This document shows positions 24,054 through 33,173 of a DNA stretch of 64,000 nt, one piece after another. The notes below the pieces were generated by a model, which saw only the letters and a list, made by a program, of their open reading frames with translations, was not told the DNA's origin and ran no database searches. Both the position numbers and the translations under genes were made by a program. Origin of the DNA: Bacteroidales bacterium (GTDB lineage: Bacteria; Bacteroidota; Bacteroidia; Bacteroidales; ML635J-15); contig JAFZWY010000044.1 of assembly GCA_017617125.1 (NCBI GenBank), forward strand, positions 43,988 to 107,987, read 5' to 3'. The first letter of the stretch is position 1. The number at the start of each line of letters is the position of its first letter.

Positions 24054-24385
24054 GACAGTTTGGCTTTTCAATATCGCAGACAAGGTCAATCGATCTGGAT
24101 CAGATTGACTTTAGTTGCTTGAACGAACTGCGCGAAGCCGTACCTACTTTTATGGTATGCATAAATTGTGGCGCATGTACCGCAACATGTTCGGCACAGC
24201 AGTTTTCCGACTTTAACATCCGCAAGATAAAGACTAAGCTTATGCAGGGCCAGTACGAAGGACTTGCAAAAGAACTTGACAAATGCATGCTTTGCGGAAA
24301 GTGCACATTGGTATGTCCGCGTGAGGTGAATCTTAGAAATTCGATTGTAAACATGCGGAGAATATTAACGAAAAAGAATAAATGA
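24050..24385 (+). CDS. Small dicluster 4Fe-4S protein
   Basis: A 111-residue ferredoxin-like protein with motifs CINCGACTATCS (about 38-49) and CMLCGKCTLVCP (about 80-91). It is another HdrC-type electron carrier, shorter than its neighbour. The first motif ends in Ser rather than Pro. It overlaps both neighbours by ATGA. It probably bridges the HdrC-like protein and the membrane subunit (inference). Confidence 0.87.
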   Translation: MRQFGFSISQTRSIDLDQIDFSCLNELREAVPTFMVCINCGACTATCSAQQFSDFNIRKIKTKLMQGQYEGLAKELDKCMLCGKCTLVCPREVNLRNSIVNMRRILTKKNK

Positions 24386-26157
24386 TGATGAAATATTTCA
24401 GTCCGTTTGTGCTTCCGTTCGTTCTCGGCGCCTTTGTCCTGCTTGGAATTTGTGTTTTCAAGTACATAAGGTGGTACAGGAGTTTCGATAGGGTACAGCG
24501 TTCAAAGGTTAAGAAAAACATTCTTTCGTGGAAATTCCTCCCGGCGATATGGGAGGCAGTCATGGAATGTCTGTTCCATCGTAAGGTTTTCAGACGCAAC
24601 CTTGTACTGGGCTATATGCACAGCAGTATTGCTTTCGGCTGGTTCCTGCTTATATTGGTAGGAGCAATCGAGGCCGAAGTTTGCATCCACGGTTCAAAGC
24701 CGTTCTGGGTAGCAATATTCTACAGGTTCTTCGTACACGAACATCCTACGGCTGTAAGCGTTGTTTTTGCCAATATCATGGATGCTTTGCTTCTAGTGGT
24801 GTTGTCGGGCGTATTGCTTGCTGTAATCAAGATGGTATATTCGAAGATTGTAGGCATGCGCAGGGTTACAAAGCATGTGCTCTTCGACCGCTTTGCAAAG
24901 TTCTCGCTGTGGTTCATTTTCCCGCTGCGTCTGTTGGCAGAAAGTTTTACTGCAGCACTTTACGGAAATGGTGGATTTATGACTCAGGCCTTGGGTAATT
25001 TGTTGCAGCCTATTTCGCACGAATATGTCGAAATGGCATTCTGGACAATGTATTCCATCTGTCTGGCGGTATTCTTCGTGTCGCTGCCATTCTCACGCTA
25101 CATGCACATTTTTACAGAGGTATTCCTTATTTTCTTCCGCCGTATGGGTGTTACCGAAGGCGACGAAAAGACTGGTTATACAATGTACGAATTGAGTGCT
25201 TGTTCGCGTTGCGGTATCTGCATCGACAACTGCCCGATGGATAAGCAACTGGGTGTTCAGGGAGTTCAGTCGGTTTACTTGTTGCGCGACATTCGCTACA
25301 AACGAGGAACCGAAGAGGTCGCCAACCAGTGCCTGTTGTGCCAGCGTTGTTCTTCCGATTGTCCTGTAGGACTCGACCTGATGACTATTCGCCGTCAGGT
25401 ACGTACCAAGGAAAGCAACCTCGATGCTTCGGGAAATTACAGTTATACCGACAATATCCAGGCATTCAACTCGGTAGGACGAGTGGTTTATTTCGGTGGA
25501 TGTATGTCGCACCTTACCCCCGGTATTACCGAATCGATGCTAAAGATTTTCGAGGCTGTAGACCAGAAATACTGGTACATGGACAAGGACAGGACCATTT
25601 GCTGTGGACGTCCGCTGTTGCAACAGGGATTCCTCAAGCAGGCCAAGGACTTGCGCCTGAAGAACCAGAGCATGATAATTAAGTCGAAGGCCAAGTTGCT
25701 CGTTACTTCGTGTCCTATTTGCTACCAGTCGTTTACCAAGGAGTACAACCTGCCTATAAAGGTTATGCACCATACCGAGTATATCAACGAACTGATAAAG
25801 TCGGGCAGACTGAAGCTTCGCAAGGACAATCAGAAGGTTGTATATCACGATCCGTGCGAACTTGGTCGCGGATGTGGAATCTACGATGAGCCGCGCGAGG
25901 TGCTTAAGTCGGTTTCGAATCTGGTGAAGGCAAAGGACGAGAAGGAAAAGAGCCTCTGCTGCGGTTTCAACCTTGGAAGTACAGTGCTTACAATGGAACA
26001 GCAGACCAAGGTTCGCGATGCTGCTGTCGAGAGTCTTATGTACAAGAATCCCGATTTGATAGCAACGGCTTGTCCTATGTGCAAGAAGGCGTTTAACCAT
26101 GCTACGACGTTGCAGGTGAAGGATATTGCAGAGGTTGTGGCAGAAAACATAATTTAG
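24382..26157 (+). CDS. Membrane cytochrome b / 4Fe-4S / CCG-domain fusion, DsrMK- or HdrED-like
   Basis: A 591-residue fusion. The first ~240 residues hold about five membrane segments of the NarI/DsrM type with candidate haem-ligand histidines (MHSSIAFGW near 79, HEYVEM, RYMHIFTEV). Then come two 4Fe-4S motifs, CSRCGICIDNCP (about 274) and CLLCQRCSSDCP (about 314), and two CCG domains (GGCMS...CCGRP...CPIC; DPCELGRG...CCGF...CPMC). Both CCG sets look complete, so a noncubane 4Fe-4S cluster as in heterodisulfide reductase is expected. It may exchange electrons between menaquinone and a cytoplasmic disulfide or thiol. A short repeat follows before the HdrB-like gene. Confidence 0.88.
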   Translation: MMMKYFSPFVLPFVLGAFVLLGICVFKYIRWYRSFDRVQRSKVKKNILSWKFLPAIWEAVMECLFHRKVFRRNLVLGYMHSSIAFGWFLLILVGAIEAEVCIHGSKPFWVAIFYRFFVHEHPTAVSVVFANIMDALLLVVLSGVLLAVIKMVYSKIVGMRRVTKHVLFDRFAKFSLWFIFPLRLLAESFTAALYGNGGFMTQALGNLLQPISHEYVEMAFWTMYSICLAVFFVSLPFSRYMHIFTEVFLIFFRRMGVTEGDEKTGYTMYELSACSRCGICIDNCPMDKQLGVQGVQSVYLLRDIRYKRGTEEVANQCLLCQRCSSDCPVGLDLMTIRRQVRTKESNLDASGNYSYTDNIQAFNSVGRVVYFGGCMSHLTPGITESMLKIFEAVDQKYWYMDKDRTICCGRPLLQQGFLKQAKDLRLKNQSMIIKSKAKLLVTSCPICYQSFTKEYNLPIKVMHHTEYINELIKSGRLKLRKDNQKVVYHDPCELGRGCGIYDEPREVLKSVSNLVKAKDEKEKSLCCGFNLGSTVLTMEQQTKVRDAAVESLMYKNPDLIATACPMCKKAFNHATTLQVKDIAEVVAENII

Positions 26158-26217
26158 TTAAGAGTTAATAGTTAAAAGTTAATAGTCTGTAGCGTCGTTG
26201 CGAGCAACGACAAAAAA
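26158..26217. repeat. Short repeat with palindrome within the Hdr-like operon
   Basis: TTAAGAGTTAATAGTTAAAA-type repeats are followed by CGTCGTTGCGAGCAACGAC (a near-perfect palindrome). Both types recur in Bacteroidota genomes; the first recurs at 63832-63870. Confidence 0.7.
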
Positions 26218-26227
26218 TAAAAACGAT

Positions 26228-27295
26228 ATGGACGAATCAAAAAATAAACGTTACTGGAACGAATACCAGAAGGATATAGCCGACGACAAGTTCTTCTACG
26301 AGCGCAGTTGTATCAGGCAGACTTTCTTCCCAGGCTCCGAGGCGGCTTTCCTTAAAATTATGCGCGAGGAGTTGGACAAGGACATCCGCGACGAGGCCAA
26401 CCAGCATACATGCACGGGCATCGGCTACCATTCCGACATTGTTCCGATCGAGACAACCATGACTGTTGTAGCACGTCTGTTTTCGCTGATGACCGATGCC
26501 GGTTACGAGAACTATGTGCCCTCGTGCGTGACTTCGTTCGGAATCTTCACAGAAATGGTGGAAATGTGGAAAGAACATCCCGAAATGCTCGAAAAGACCC
26601 GTAAGTACTTGAAGGAAGCTACTGGTCGCGATTTTGAGGTACCTAAAAATATTGCCCATCCATCAGATATTATTTATAAGTACCGCTTCGAATTGAAGGA
26701 GAAGATGAAATATCAGCTTGTGAACCGTTTCACAGGTAAGCCTTTGCGCGTGGTAGAGCATATTGGTTGCCATTATGCCAAGATTTTCCCCGAAAAGGGT
26801 ATCGGTAAGGCCGAATTCCCGTATGTTCTCGCCGGTATGATTGAGGCTTGGGGTGGCGAAGTTGTCGATTATCCCGAGCGTCGTCATTGCTGCGGATTCG
26901 GTTTCCGCCATTATCTGCTGCAGGAAAACCGTGGCTATTCGGTGGCAAATACCAAGAAGAAATTCGAGTCGATGGAGCCGTTTGAGCCAGATTTCATCGT
27001 GGCAAACTGCCCAGGTTGTGCAATGTTTATGGACAAATGGCAGTACACTATCGCTGAGATGGAAAACAAGACCTACGACAAGGACGGTTATGGTATTCCG
27101 GTTCTTACCTACGAGGAAATGGCTGGAATGCTGTTGGGCTACGACCCATGGAAACTCGGAATGCAGTTGCATCAGGTTCAGGTAGAAAACTTGCTTGACA
27201 AGATTGGCATTCCGTATAAGCCAAATGAGAAATATCGCGGTGCAAATGGAGAAATCCTTCCTTCACCCGAAAAACCAATGAATTTAAAAGTGTAA
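26228..27295 (+). CDS. HdrB-like CCG-domain protein
   Basis: A 355-residue protein related to the catalytic HdrB subunit. The C-terminal CCG domain is complete: EHIGCHYAKIF, then RRHCCGFGFRH, then ANCPGCAMFMD. The N-terminal half has only scattered cysteines (HTCTGIGYHSD, VPSCVTSFG), so the first CCG domain is degenerate or atypical. It would bind one noncubane cluster. The ATG at 26228 (MDESKNKRYWNE) is chosen; the few upstream residues come from the repeat. It lies 70 bases after the membrane subunit and 15 bases before the HdrA-like gene. Confidence 0.85.
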   Translation: MDESKNKRYWNEYQKDIADDKFFYERSCIRQTFFPGSEAAFLKIMREELDKDIRDEANQHTCTGIGYHSDIVPIETTMTVVARLFSLMTDAGYENYVPSCVTSFGIFTEMVEMWKEHPEMLEKTRKYLKEATGRDFEVPKNIAHPSDIIYKYRFELKEKMKYQLVNRFTGKPLRVVEHIGCHYAKIFPEKGIGKAEFPYVLAGMIEAWGGEVVDYPERRHCCGFGFRHYLLQENRGYSVANTKKKFESMEPFEPDFIVANCPGCAMFMDKWQYTIAEMENKTYDKDGYGIPVLTYEEMAGMLLGYDPWKLGMQLHQVQVENLLDKIGIPYKPNEKYRGANGEILPSPEKPMNLKV

Positions 27296-27310
27296 TGTAA
27301 AATATTAGAT

Positions 27311-28318
27311 ATGAGTAAGATTGCTATAATAGGAGCCGGACCTGCCGGTATTGAAAGTGCATCGATGCTTGCAAGAAACCACGAAGTGCTGTTGTTTGAA
27401 AAATCTTCTACAGCATTGTCCAACATACTTGATAAGGCATATTTGTTCCCAGATTTTTCGAGTGCTACCGATATTGCCGACAGCTTGAACTCGAAGCTTA
27501 TAAACGAAAATATAAAGTTGATGCTTAATACCGAAGTCGTTGATATTGTAAGAAACGATTCGGAATGGAAGATAGTTGACAAGTCTGGAAAGAACTATTT
27601 CGTTGATGCTGTGCTTATCACTACAGGTTACCAGACGTTTGACGCTACGCGCAAGGAAGAGCTTGGCTATGGTATCTACAAGGGCGTGGTTACTTCCATA
27701 GATATGGAAAGAATGATAAGGTATAACCAGATTGTGAACTCGATTAACGAAGCTCCGAAGCGTATTGTTTTCCTGCAGTGCGTAGGTTCTCGCGACGAAA
27801 AGTCGGGCAACCGCTATTGCTCTAAGGTTTGCTGCGTAACGGCTGTAAAGCAGGCTATAGAAGTTCGTAAGTTGCTTCCCGAAGCCGAAATTTACATTTT
27901 CTATATGGATTTGCGTATGTGGGGACAGCATTTCGAGGAACTTTACCGCGAATCGCAGGAAAAGTACGACATCCGCTTTGTTCGTGGACGTATTTCGGAA
28001 GCATCGTCAACTTTCGACCGCAAGATACAGATAAAAGCTGAGGATACTTTGCTTGGCGTACCGATGAAAATGACTGCCGACCTTTTGGTTCTGATGGTTG
28101 GAATGGAAGCTTCGTGCGGTACTAAGGACCTTGGTGTAAAATGTGGAATCGGTGGAGAATATGGTTTCGTTAAGACTGCCACTCCGCACCTATGCGACAA
28201 CGAAACTACCGAACAGGGATTGTTTGTGGCTGGTTCGTGCAAGCGTCCGATGACAATCAACGATGTCATCAACGATGCAAGGTCGGCAGCTTGTGTGATT
28301 TCGGATTATTTGAAATAG
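27311..28318 (+). CDS. Short HdrA-like FAD-dependent oxidoreductase
   Basis: A 335-residue flavoprotein. The FAD motif IIGAGPAGIESA is at about 6-17. The HdrA signature FLQCVGSRDEKSGNRYCSKVCC lies near 155-177, and a second dinucleotide-binding region ends at GLFVAGSCKRPMTINDVINDA. Unlike bifurcating HdrA it lacks the ferredoxin domains and N-terminal cluster region (usually over 600 residues), so electrons probably pass directly to the HdrB/HdrC-like partners. It is the last gene of the operon; a strong terminator follows. Confidence 0.88.
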   Translation: MSKIAIIGAGPAGIESASMLARNHEVLLFEKSSTALSNILDKAYLFPDFSSATDIADSLNSKLINENIKLMLNTEVVDIVRNDSEWKIVDKSGKNYFVDAVLITTGYQTFDATRKEELGYGIYKGVVTSIDMERMIRYNQIVNSINEAPKRIVFLQCVGSRDEKSGNRYCSKVCCVTAVKQAIEVRKLLPEAEIYIFYMDLRMWGQHFEELYRESQEKYDIRFVRGRISEASSTFDRKIQIKAEDTLLGVPMKMTADLLVLMVGMEASCGTKDLGVKCGIGGEYGFVKTATPHLCDNETTEQGLFVAGSCKRPMTINDVINDARSAACVISDYLK

Positions 28319-28332
28319 AGTAGGTTGTAAGC

Positions 28333-28365
28333 AAAAAAACTTGGCCGATTGTGCCAAGTTTTTTT
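28333..28365. terminator. Bidirectional terminator between the Hdr-like operon and ung
   Basis: AAAAAAACTTGGC and GCCAAGTTTTTTTTT form a stem with a 7-base loop and T-runs on both strands, serving both convergent units. Confidence 0.9.
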
Positions 28366-29046
28366 TTATATGTTTTCGAGACTCCAATCTATAGGGCTTA
28401 TGCCGTGAGCCTGAAGGTATTCGTTGGTTTTCGAAAAGTGCTTGCATCCGAAAAAACCGTTGTAAGCGCTAAGAGGTGAGGGGTGAGCAGCGGTAAGCAC
28501 AAGATGCTTGTTGTGGTCGATAAGTGCCGATTTTGCCTTTGCGTAGCTGCCCCAGAGCAAGAAAACAAGATTTTCCTTTTTTTCGCTTAATGTTGAAATT
28601 ACCTTGTCGGTAAATGTCTCCCAGCCGTGGTTCTGGTGCGAACCGGCCTGATGTGCGCGAACTGTCAGCGTTGCGTTGAGGAGGAACACACCTTGTTCTG
28701 CCCATTTGGTAAGGTTGCCATGGTTGGGAATGCGGAAACCTATGTCGCTATTAAGTTCCTTGTATATGTTCTGTAGCGACTTTGGAATCTGTACGCCATA
28801 CTGCACCGAAAAGCATAGTCCGTGTGCAAATCCAGGCGTATGATATGGATCTTGACCGAGAATTACAACCTTTACCTTGTCGAACGGAGTGGTGTCGAAA
28901 GCGTTGAAAATCTGGCTTCCAGGAGGGAAGATGATGTTTTGCTTTTTCTCGGCAACGAGAAATTCCTTGAGTTTGGCAAAATACTCCTTCGAGAATTCTC
29001 CTTCAAGTTGCTCGTACCACGAGTCGTCGATCTTAACGGTTTTCAT
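28366..29046 (-). CDS. ung: Uracil-DNA glycosylase, family 1
   Basis: A 226-residue repair enzyme removing uracil from DNA. The catalytic water-activating motif GQDPYH (Asp66) and the HPSPLS loop near 185 are intact, as is LLWGSYA. The ATG at 29046 ([14 protein letters not shown]) is chosen to match the family N-terminus. It overlaps the end of the upstream unknown gene by 14 bases, so the two are coupled. It is the last gene of the dnaX cluster. Confidence 0.96.
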   Translation of the reverse strand: MKTVKIDDSWYEQLEGEFSKEYFAKLKEFLVAEKKQNIIFPPGSQIFNAFDTTPFDKVKVVILGQDPYHTPGFAHGLCFSVQYGVQIPKSLQNIYKELNSDIGFRIPNHGNLTKWAEQGVFLLNATLTVRAHQAGSHQNHGWETFTDKVISTLSEKKENLVFLLWGSYAKAKSALIDHNKHLVLTAAHPSPLSAYNGFFGCKHFSKTNEYLQAHGISPIDWSLENI

Positions 29047-29758
29047 TTGATTCGAATATTTTGTCGAGATACTCCTTGCCAACAATCTTTTCGTTTGTTA
29101 CGAAAATGCTGTTGCTTATGAAATTGCCGTATTGGTTAACCTCGTCGATAATTTTCTGTACGAGCGCAACAATGTCTTCCGACAGAGGAACAAGAGCTGT
29201 GCATATTGCGTAGTTGCCCGAATATTCGAGTTTCTCCTTTATCGAATCCTGCTTGTTCAGGTAGTATTCGGTTTCGTTTTCGAGCACTTTCTTGTGAAAG
29301 TCGGTGAAATCGGACTTGTTTGTTCCTGCGAGTACAAAAATGTATCTAAGCCTATGTTCCTTGCCGCCAAGTCCCGAGGCGATGTAAATCTTCGATTCGT
29401 CGAGCAGCGACGATTCGAGGAACATCTGGCATTGCTGGTAGGCTAGCAGAACCCATTTTTTTATTTCATCGTCGCAATAGCTCAGGTAGTTCTCTAAAAA
29501 CCTGAAAGCTTCGACCGTGCCTATGCATGCCAAAGTTACGAGGATACGTTTTTTGTCCTCGAGACCAGAGGCGTTGGCTAGTTTGTGGATAAGCGAATCG
29601 ACTTCGGTGCTGATTTCGTTTTCGCCAATACGTTGCATGAGTTCGTAGAATTCGAGCTGCACTTCCGCATTGACATTAGTCTCTACAATCCGAATCTTTT
29701 CCGGATTGTTCAATGCAATTTCGCGCATCTTGTTCAACATTTTCTCGTGCCTGTCCAC
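29033..29758 (-). CDS. Unknown soluble alpha-helical protein
   Basis: A 241-residue protein with no motif I can name. It is almost wholly helical, with HEAT-like pairs in the middle ([47 protein letters not shown]), and has no signal peptide or membrane segment. The listed start is GTG at 29758; the ATG at 29740 ([12 protein letters not shown]) is an alternative. It starts 8 bases after slyD and overlaps ung by 14 bases. A scaffold or repair accessory role is possible, but nothing in the sequence shows it. Confidence 0.65.
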   Translation of the reverse strand: MDRHEKMLNKMREIALNNPEKIRIVETNVNAEVQLEFYELMQRIGENEISTEVDSLIHKLANASGLEDKKRILVTLACIGTVEAFRFLENYLSYCDDEIKKWVLLAYQQCQMFLESSLLDESKIYIASGLGGKEHRLRYIFVLAGTNKSDFTDFHKKVLENETEYYLNKQDSIKEKLEYSGNYAICTALVPLSEDIVALVQKIIDEVNQYGNFISNSIFVTNEKIVGKEYLDKIFESNENR

Positions 29759-29766
29759 CCTTGCTG

Positions 29767-30231
29767 CTATTTTGTATTTCTTACATCAAGAACCTTGCCA
29801 ATGAAGTAAAGGTCTTCGCCTGCATATATCGGGTTGAAGTCCAATACAACATGGTCGTCGGTGATTTCGTTTACGACTGCGTTCATGATTATGCCGTCTT
29901 CGTCTTCCATAGGGATAATGTCGCCTTCCTCCGGCATATCTTCCTTGCCCGATTCGTCGATGAATTCCGATTTAGGGAAGCCGATGAACAGTTCGTCGTC
30001 GACATCGCCGTAAGCTTCATCCTTTGGAATCATGAATTTGAATTCCTGACCTGGTTCCATTCCGACGAGTTTTGCTTCCATAGGCTCAAGAAGTTCGCCG
30101 TTGCCGCATACGAATTCGATGCATCCCGAACCGTCTTCCTCGTTCTTGGTCGAGTATGCAAGTTCTTCATTATAACCATTAAGGAATAGGTCGTATTCCA
30201 CTTTTACTATTTTACCGTTTGCTACTTTCAT
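29767..30231 (-). CDS. slyD: SlyD-like FKBP-type peptidyl-prolyl isomerase
   Basis: A 154-residue cytoplasmic prolyl isomerase and chaperone. The FKBP core is split by the insert-in-flap segment (YGDVDDELFIGFPKSEF...EGDIIPMED) as in SlyD. The N-terminus KIVKVEYDLFLNGYN and the LVGMEPGQEFKFMIPKDEAYG stretch match the family. It lacks the His/Cys-rich metal-binding tail of E. coli SlyD. It is spaced 52 bases from the Gate-domain gene upstream and 8 bases from the unknown gene downstream. Confidence 0.88.
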   Translation of the reverse strand: MKVANGKIVKVEYDLFLNGYNEELAYSTKNEEDGSGCIEFVCGNGELLEPMEAKLVGMEPGQEFKFMIPKDEAYGDVDDELFIGFPKSEFIDESGKEDMPEEGDIIPMEDEDGIIMNAVVNEITDDHVVLDFNPIYAGEDLYFIGKVLDVRNTK

Positions 30232-30283
30232 CTTGTAAATTTTAAAATGTAATAATACGCAAAAAAATTAATACTGCAATATA

Positions 30284-31288
30284 TTATTTTGTTTTTTCAG
30301 AATTCATTTTCTTTCTGAACGCTTTTGTCATGAAAATCTTTGCAAATTTCTCGTCGTCGATTCGTTTTGTGGCGATGACAAATATGAATGTCACTAAAAA
30401 TGCGAATATTGCGCGAATAAGTATCACGCCTGTCCAATGGCCTCCGGCGGATATTATAAGTATTGTGTCTTCGAAAATGCTGTGAAACAGGCCCATCAGC
30501 GTCATGGAGAAGAAAATGTCCTTTGGCTTTGTGCCTTCTTTTCTTCCTTCGTCAACTATAAGTCCGCCACCATAGGCGAGTCCCATTGTCATTCCTATTA
30601 CTGTAAGAGGCAACATTCTCTCGCTTATTCCGAGCCAACCAAGCAAGGGGAGCAGAAGGCGGTTGAAAAACTTCATGAAACCTATTATTTCCAGTAGCCG
30701 CACCAGCACTACCAGGGTAAATATAACCGCAATTATCAGTCCGTAGTTTTTCAGCTCGTTCAAAGCCCAGTCGCCCCATCCTAGATGTCCTGGGACGAGG
30801 AATTCGGGCATTTCGACAGGATTTTGCAATGTTCCTGTAAGCGTATATATACCGTTGAGTATTGCACCAAGGGCAATTGCGCCAAGGAAACGTATTAGGA
30901 ACATTATCCAGAATTTAACACCCGTTTTCTTTGCAATGCCGACTTCGACGGGAATGGTATGCGCTATGAGGATCATAGTCAGCAAAATGGTAAGCTGCGA
31001 ATGCGTAAGCGGTTCGCTTAGCGACGGGTAAATCGAAAACATTGACAGCAGCCCACCGTAAATGTTGACCACCATTGCCGAAAGCCATACTATGGCTGTT
31101 TCGGCTGGCAATCCGACTATGCCCATCACAGGTTCGAGTACGCCGCTTATGTGGGGTAGCAGTCCGAATTCCTGTATCAGACGAATGATTATCGAGACGG
31201 GAATCATCAGCTTGAAAAGAATCCAGCATGCCGATGCCGTCCGTTTCAGGCAGTATTTAAAGAATGCAAGGATGGCGTTTTCTTTCAC
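30284..31288 (-). CDS. Nucleoside-recognition (Gate) domain membrane protein
   Basis: A 334-residue inner-membrane protein with about eight hydrophobic segments and two Gate-type repeats, the first with WLSAMVVNIYGGLLSMFS, the second with MTMGLAYGGGLIVDEG and LFHSIFEDTILI. The family resembles SpmA/SpmB and the gating part of nucleoside transporters; the transported molecule is unknown for this branch. The C-terminus is cytoplasmic and basic (FRKKMNSEKTK). It lies 12 bases after dnaX and is likely co-transcribed. Confidence 0.8.
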   Translation of the reverse strand: MKENAILAFFKYCLKRTASACWILFKLMIPVSIIIRLIQEFGLLPHISGVLEPVMGIVGLPAETAIVWLSAMVVNIYGGLLSMFSIYPSLSEPLTHSQLTILLTMILIAHTIPVEVGIAKKTGVKFWIMFLIRFLGAIALGAILNGIYTLTGTLQNPVEMPEFLVPGHLGWGDWALNELKNYGLIIAVIFTLVVLVRLLEIIGFMKFFNRLLLPLLGWLGISERMLPLTVIGMTMGLAYGGGLIVDEGRKEGTKPKDIFFSMTLMGLFHSIFEDTILIISAGGHWTGVILIRAIFAFLVTFIFVIATKRIDDEKFAKIFMTKAFRKKMNSEKTK

Positions 31289-31300
31289 TTGGTGCTGTGT

Positions 31301-33070
31301 TTATACCTGCGAGAAGTCGCCTTCGGTTAGGATTTTTTCAACTTCCGGGTTTGTCTCCTTTATCTTTTCGAGCACTTCCGACTGGGTCATTACCTTTTTG
31401 CTGTTTACCTCGATTAACGAGTTGTCGACGGTAAAGGTAAATTCGAAATTCCTGTTGTCGATGATTTTGCGTATGTAATTTGCCATTACCTCTTTCTTGT
31501 CCGACAATTTGCCTTGCATCTGCTCGTCTTCGACTCTTACGATGTACGAGCCGTTATTGTCGAGTTCGGGTATGTGGCTCTTGAAATAGCTTCTCCAGCG
31601 TGTGCCTTCGGGACATTTTTCTGCAACGAAATTCATCCATGCCGAAATGACATCATCCTTAGTGTATGGCTTTTCTCCGTAGGTTGCAGTGTTGGCTTTT
31701 GATGTTTCTTCATCGTGCTTTTCCTCCAGCCCGACAATCTTTTTCATCAGGTTGACCTTGACATTGTCCTGCGGTTCTGCAACGTTATTCATCGGTTGTG
31801 CTGGTTTGGGGGCACTTGGTTGGGCAACTGGTGCAGGTGCTGGTTCTGGTTTCGGTGTTGCCGGAACGGCTTTGGGCGCTGCTGGTTCTGCAGCAGGCTT
31901 TTGTGGTGCAGTAGCTTGTGCTGGCTTGGTCGGAACTTGCTGTACTTGGGTTTGCTGCTGTGGCAATGCAAATGCGTTTGTCGACAGGTTGCAAATCTTA
32001 AGCAGCGACAATTCGATGAGCAATCTCTTGTTTTGCGAGGTGCGGTAGCTCATGTCGCAGGTGTTTGCTATCTGTATGGCGTTGAATAGGAAAGGAACGG
32101 AGCATTTCTGTGCGTATTCCATGTATTTTGCCTTTGCCTTTTCGCCGACTTCGATAAGGCTTGAAGTTCCAGGGTCTTTGCATACCAGCAGGTCGCGGTA
32201 GTGCGAAGCTAGGCCGTTTATGAAATATCCACCTTCGAAGCCTTTTTTCAGGACGTCGTCGAAAATCAAGAGTGCCTCCGGGTAGTTGCCTGCCAGCAAA
32301 GTTTCGGTTACCTTGAAGTAAACTTCGTAGTCGAGTACATTGAGGTTCTTGATCGTGTCCTGGTAGGTAATGTTCTTTCCGCAGAAACTTACAATCTGGT
32401 CGAAGATTGAAAGTGCGTCACGCATAGCGCCGTCGGCTTTCTGTGCTATGACGTGCAGTGCGTCCGATTCGGCTGTAATGCCTTCGCGTTGAGCGACAAA
32501 TTCGAGTCTGTTGCGGATGTCTTCGACGCTTATTCTGTTGAAGTCGAAAATCTGACAGCGCGAGAGTATAGTTGGAAGAATCTTGTGCTTTTCGGTGGTT
32601 GCAAGGATGAAAATAGCGTGCTTTGGCGGTTCCTCGAGGGTTTTCAGGAAGGCGTTGAAAGCAGCCTGCGAGAGCATGTGGACTTCGTCGATTATATATA
32701 CGCTGTACGAACCGATTTGCGGAGGTATTCTCACTTGTTCGATTAGTGCGCGAATGTCTTCCACCGAGTTGTTCGATGCTGCGTCGAGTTCGTGGATGTT
32801 GAACGAACGCGATTCGATGAATGCGCGGCACGATTCGCACTCGTTGCAGGGCTCGAAGTTTTCGGTCGGATTGCTGCAGTTGATAGTCTTTGCGAAAATA
32901 CGTGCACAAGTTGTCTTTCCGACGCCTCTCGGACCACAGAAAAGATAAGCCTGGCCGAGCTGGTTGTTTTTTATCGAGTTCTTGAGTGTCTGGGTTATAG
33001 CATCCTGGCCTACAACACTTTCGAATGTATCTGGACGATATTTTCTGGCGGAGACAATGTATTCTTCCAT
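31301..33070 (-). CDS. dnaX: DNA polymerase III subunit gamma/tau
   Basis: DnaX (589 residues) is the clamp-loader ATPase of the replicase. Walker A GPRGVGKTT is at 46-54. The zinc module has cysteines at about 65, 75, 78 and 81. DEVHMLS is Walker B near 127, and the TTEKHKILPTILSRCQ sensor region follows. A Pro/Ala-rich linker (about 385-440) leads to the C-terminal polymerase-contact domain. No slippery A-run or frameshift signal for a separate gamma form was noticed. First gene of a minus-strand group with the Gate protein. Confidence 0.95.
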   Translation of the reverse strand: MEEYIVSARKYRPDTFESVVGQDAITQTLKNSIKNNQLGQAYLFCGPRGVGKTTCARIFAKTINCSNPTENFEPCNECESCRAFIESRSFNIHELDAASNNSVEDIRALIEQVRIPPQIGSYSVYIIDEVHMLSQAAFNAFLKTLEEPPKHAIFILATTEKHKILPTILSRCQIFDFNRISVEDIRNRLEFVAQREGITAESDALHVIAQKADGAMRDALSIFDQIVSFCGKNITYQDTIKNLNVLDYEVYFKVTETLLAGNYPEALLIFDDVLKKGFEGGYFINGLASHYRDLLVCKDPGTSSLIEVGEKAKAKYMEYAQKCSVPFLFNAIQIANTCDMSYRTSQNKRLLIELSLLKICNLSTNAFALPQQQTQVQQVPTKPAQATAPQKPAAEPAAPKAVPATPKPEPAPAPVAQPSAPKPAQPMNNVAEPQDNVKVNLMKKIVGLEEKHDEETSKANTATYGEKPYTKDDVISAWMNFVAEKCPEGTRWRSYFKSHIPELDNNGSYIVRVEDEQMQGKLSDKKEVMANYIRKIIDNRNFEFTFTVDNSLIEVNSKKVMTQSEVLEKIKETNPEVEKILTEGDFSQV

Positions 33071-33126
33071 GATATGAAATTTTAGGGTGCGAATTTACGA
33101 AAATCTTTTGTAGTACGCAATAATGA

Positions 33127-33157
33127 AACGGCAGATGCTTTGTTTGCATCTGCCGTT
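33127..33157 (-). terminator. Hairpin terminator after the 1654-residue T9SS protein gene
   Basis: A perfect 12-bp stem AACGGCAGATGC / GCATCTGCCGTT with a 7-base loop. On the minus strand it is followed by TTCATTATT, so the T-run is imperfect. Confidence 0.65.
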
Positions 33158-33173
33158 AAAATGTATGTTTTAG

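Noticed and set aside
22375..28318. A complete sulfur-oxidising sHdr system
   Set aside because: No lipoate-binding protein gene is present, only one soluble HdrB-like gene is seen, and the membrane DsrM/NarI-like fusion is not part of that system.
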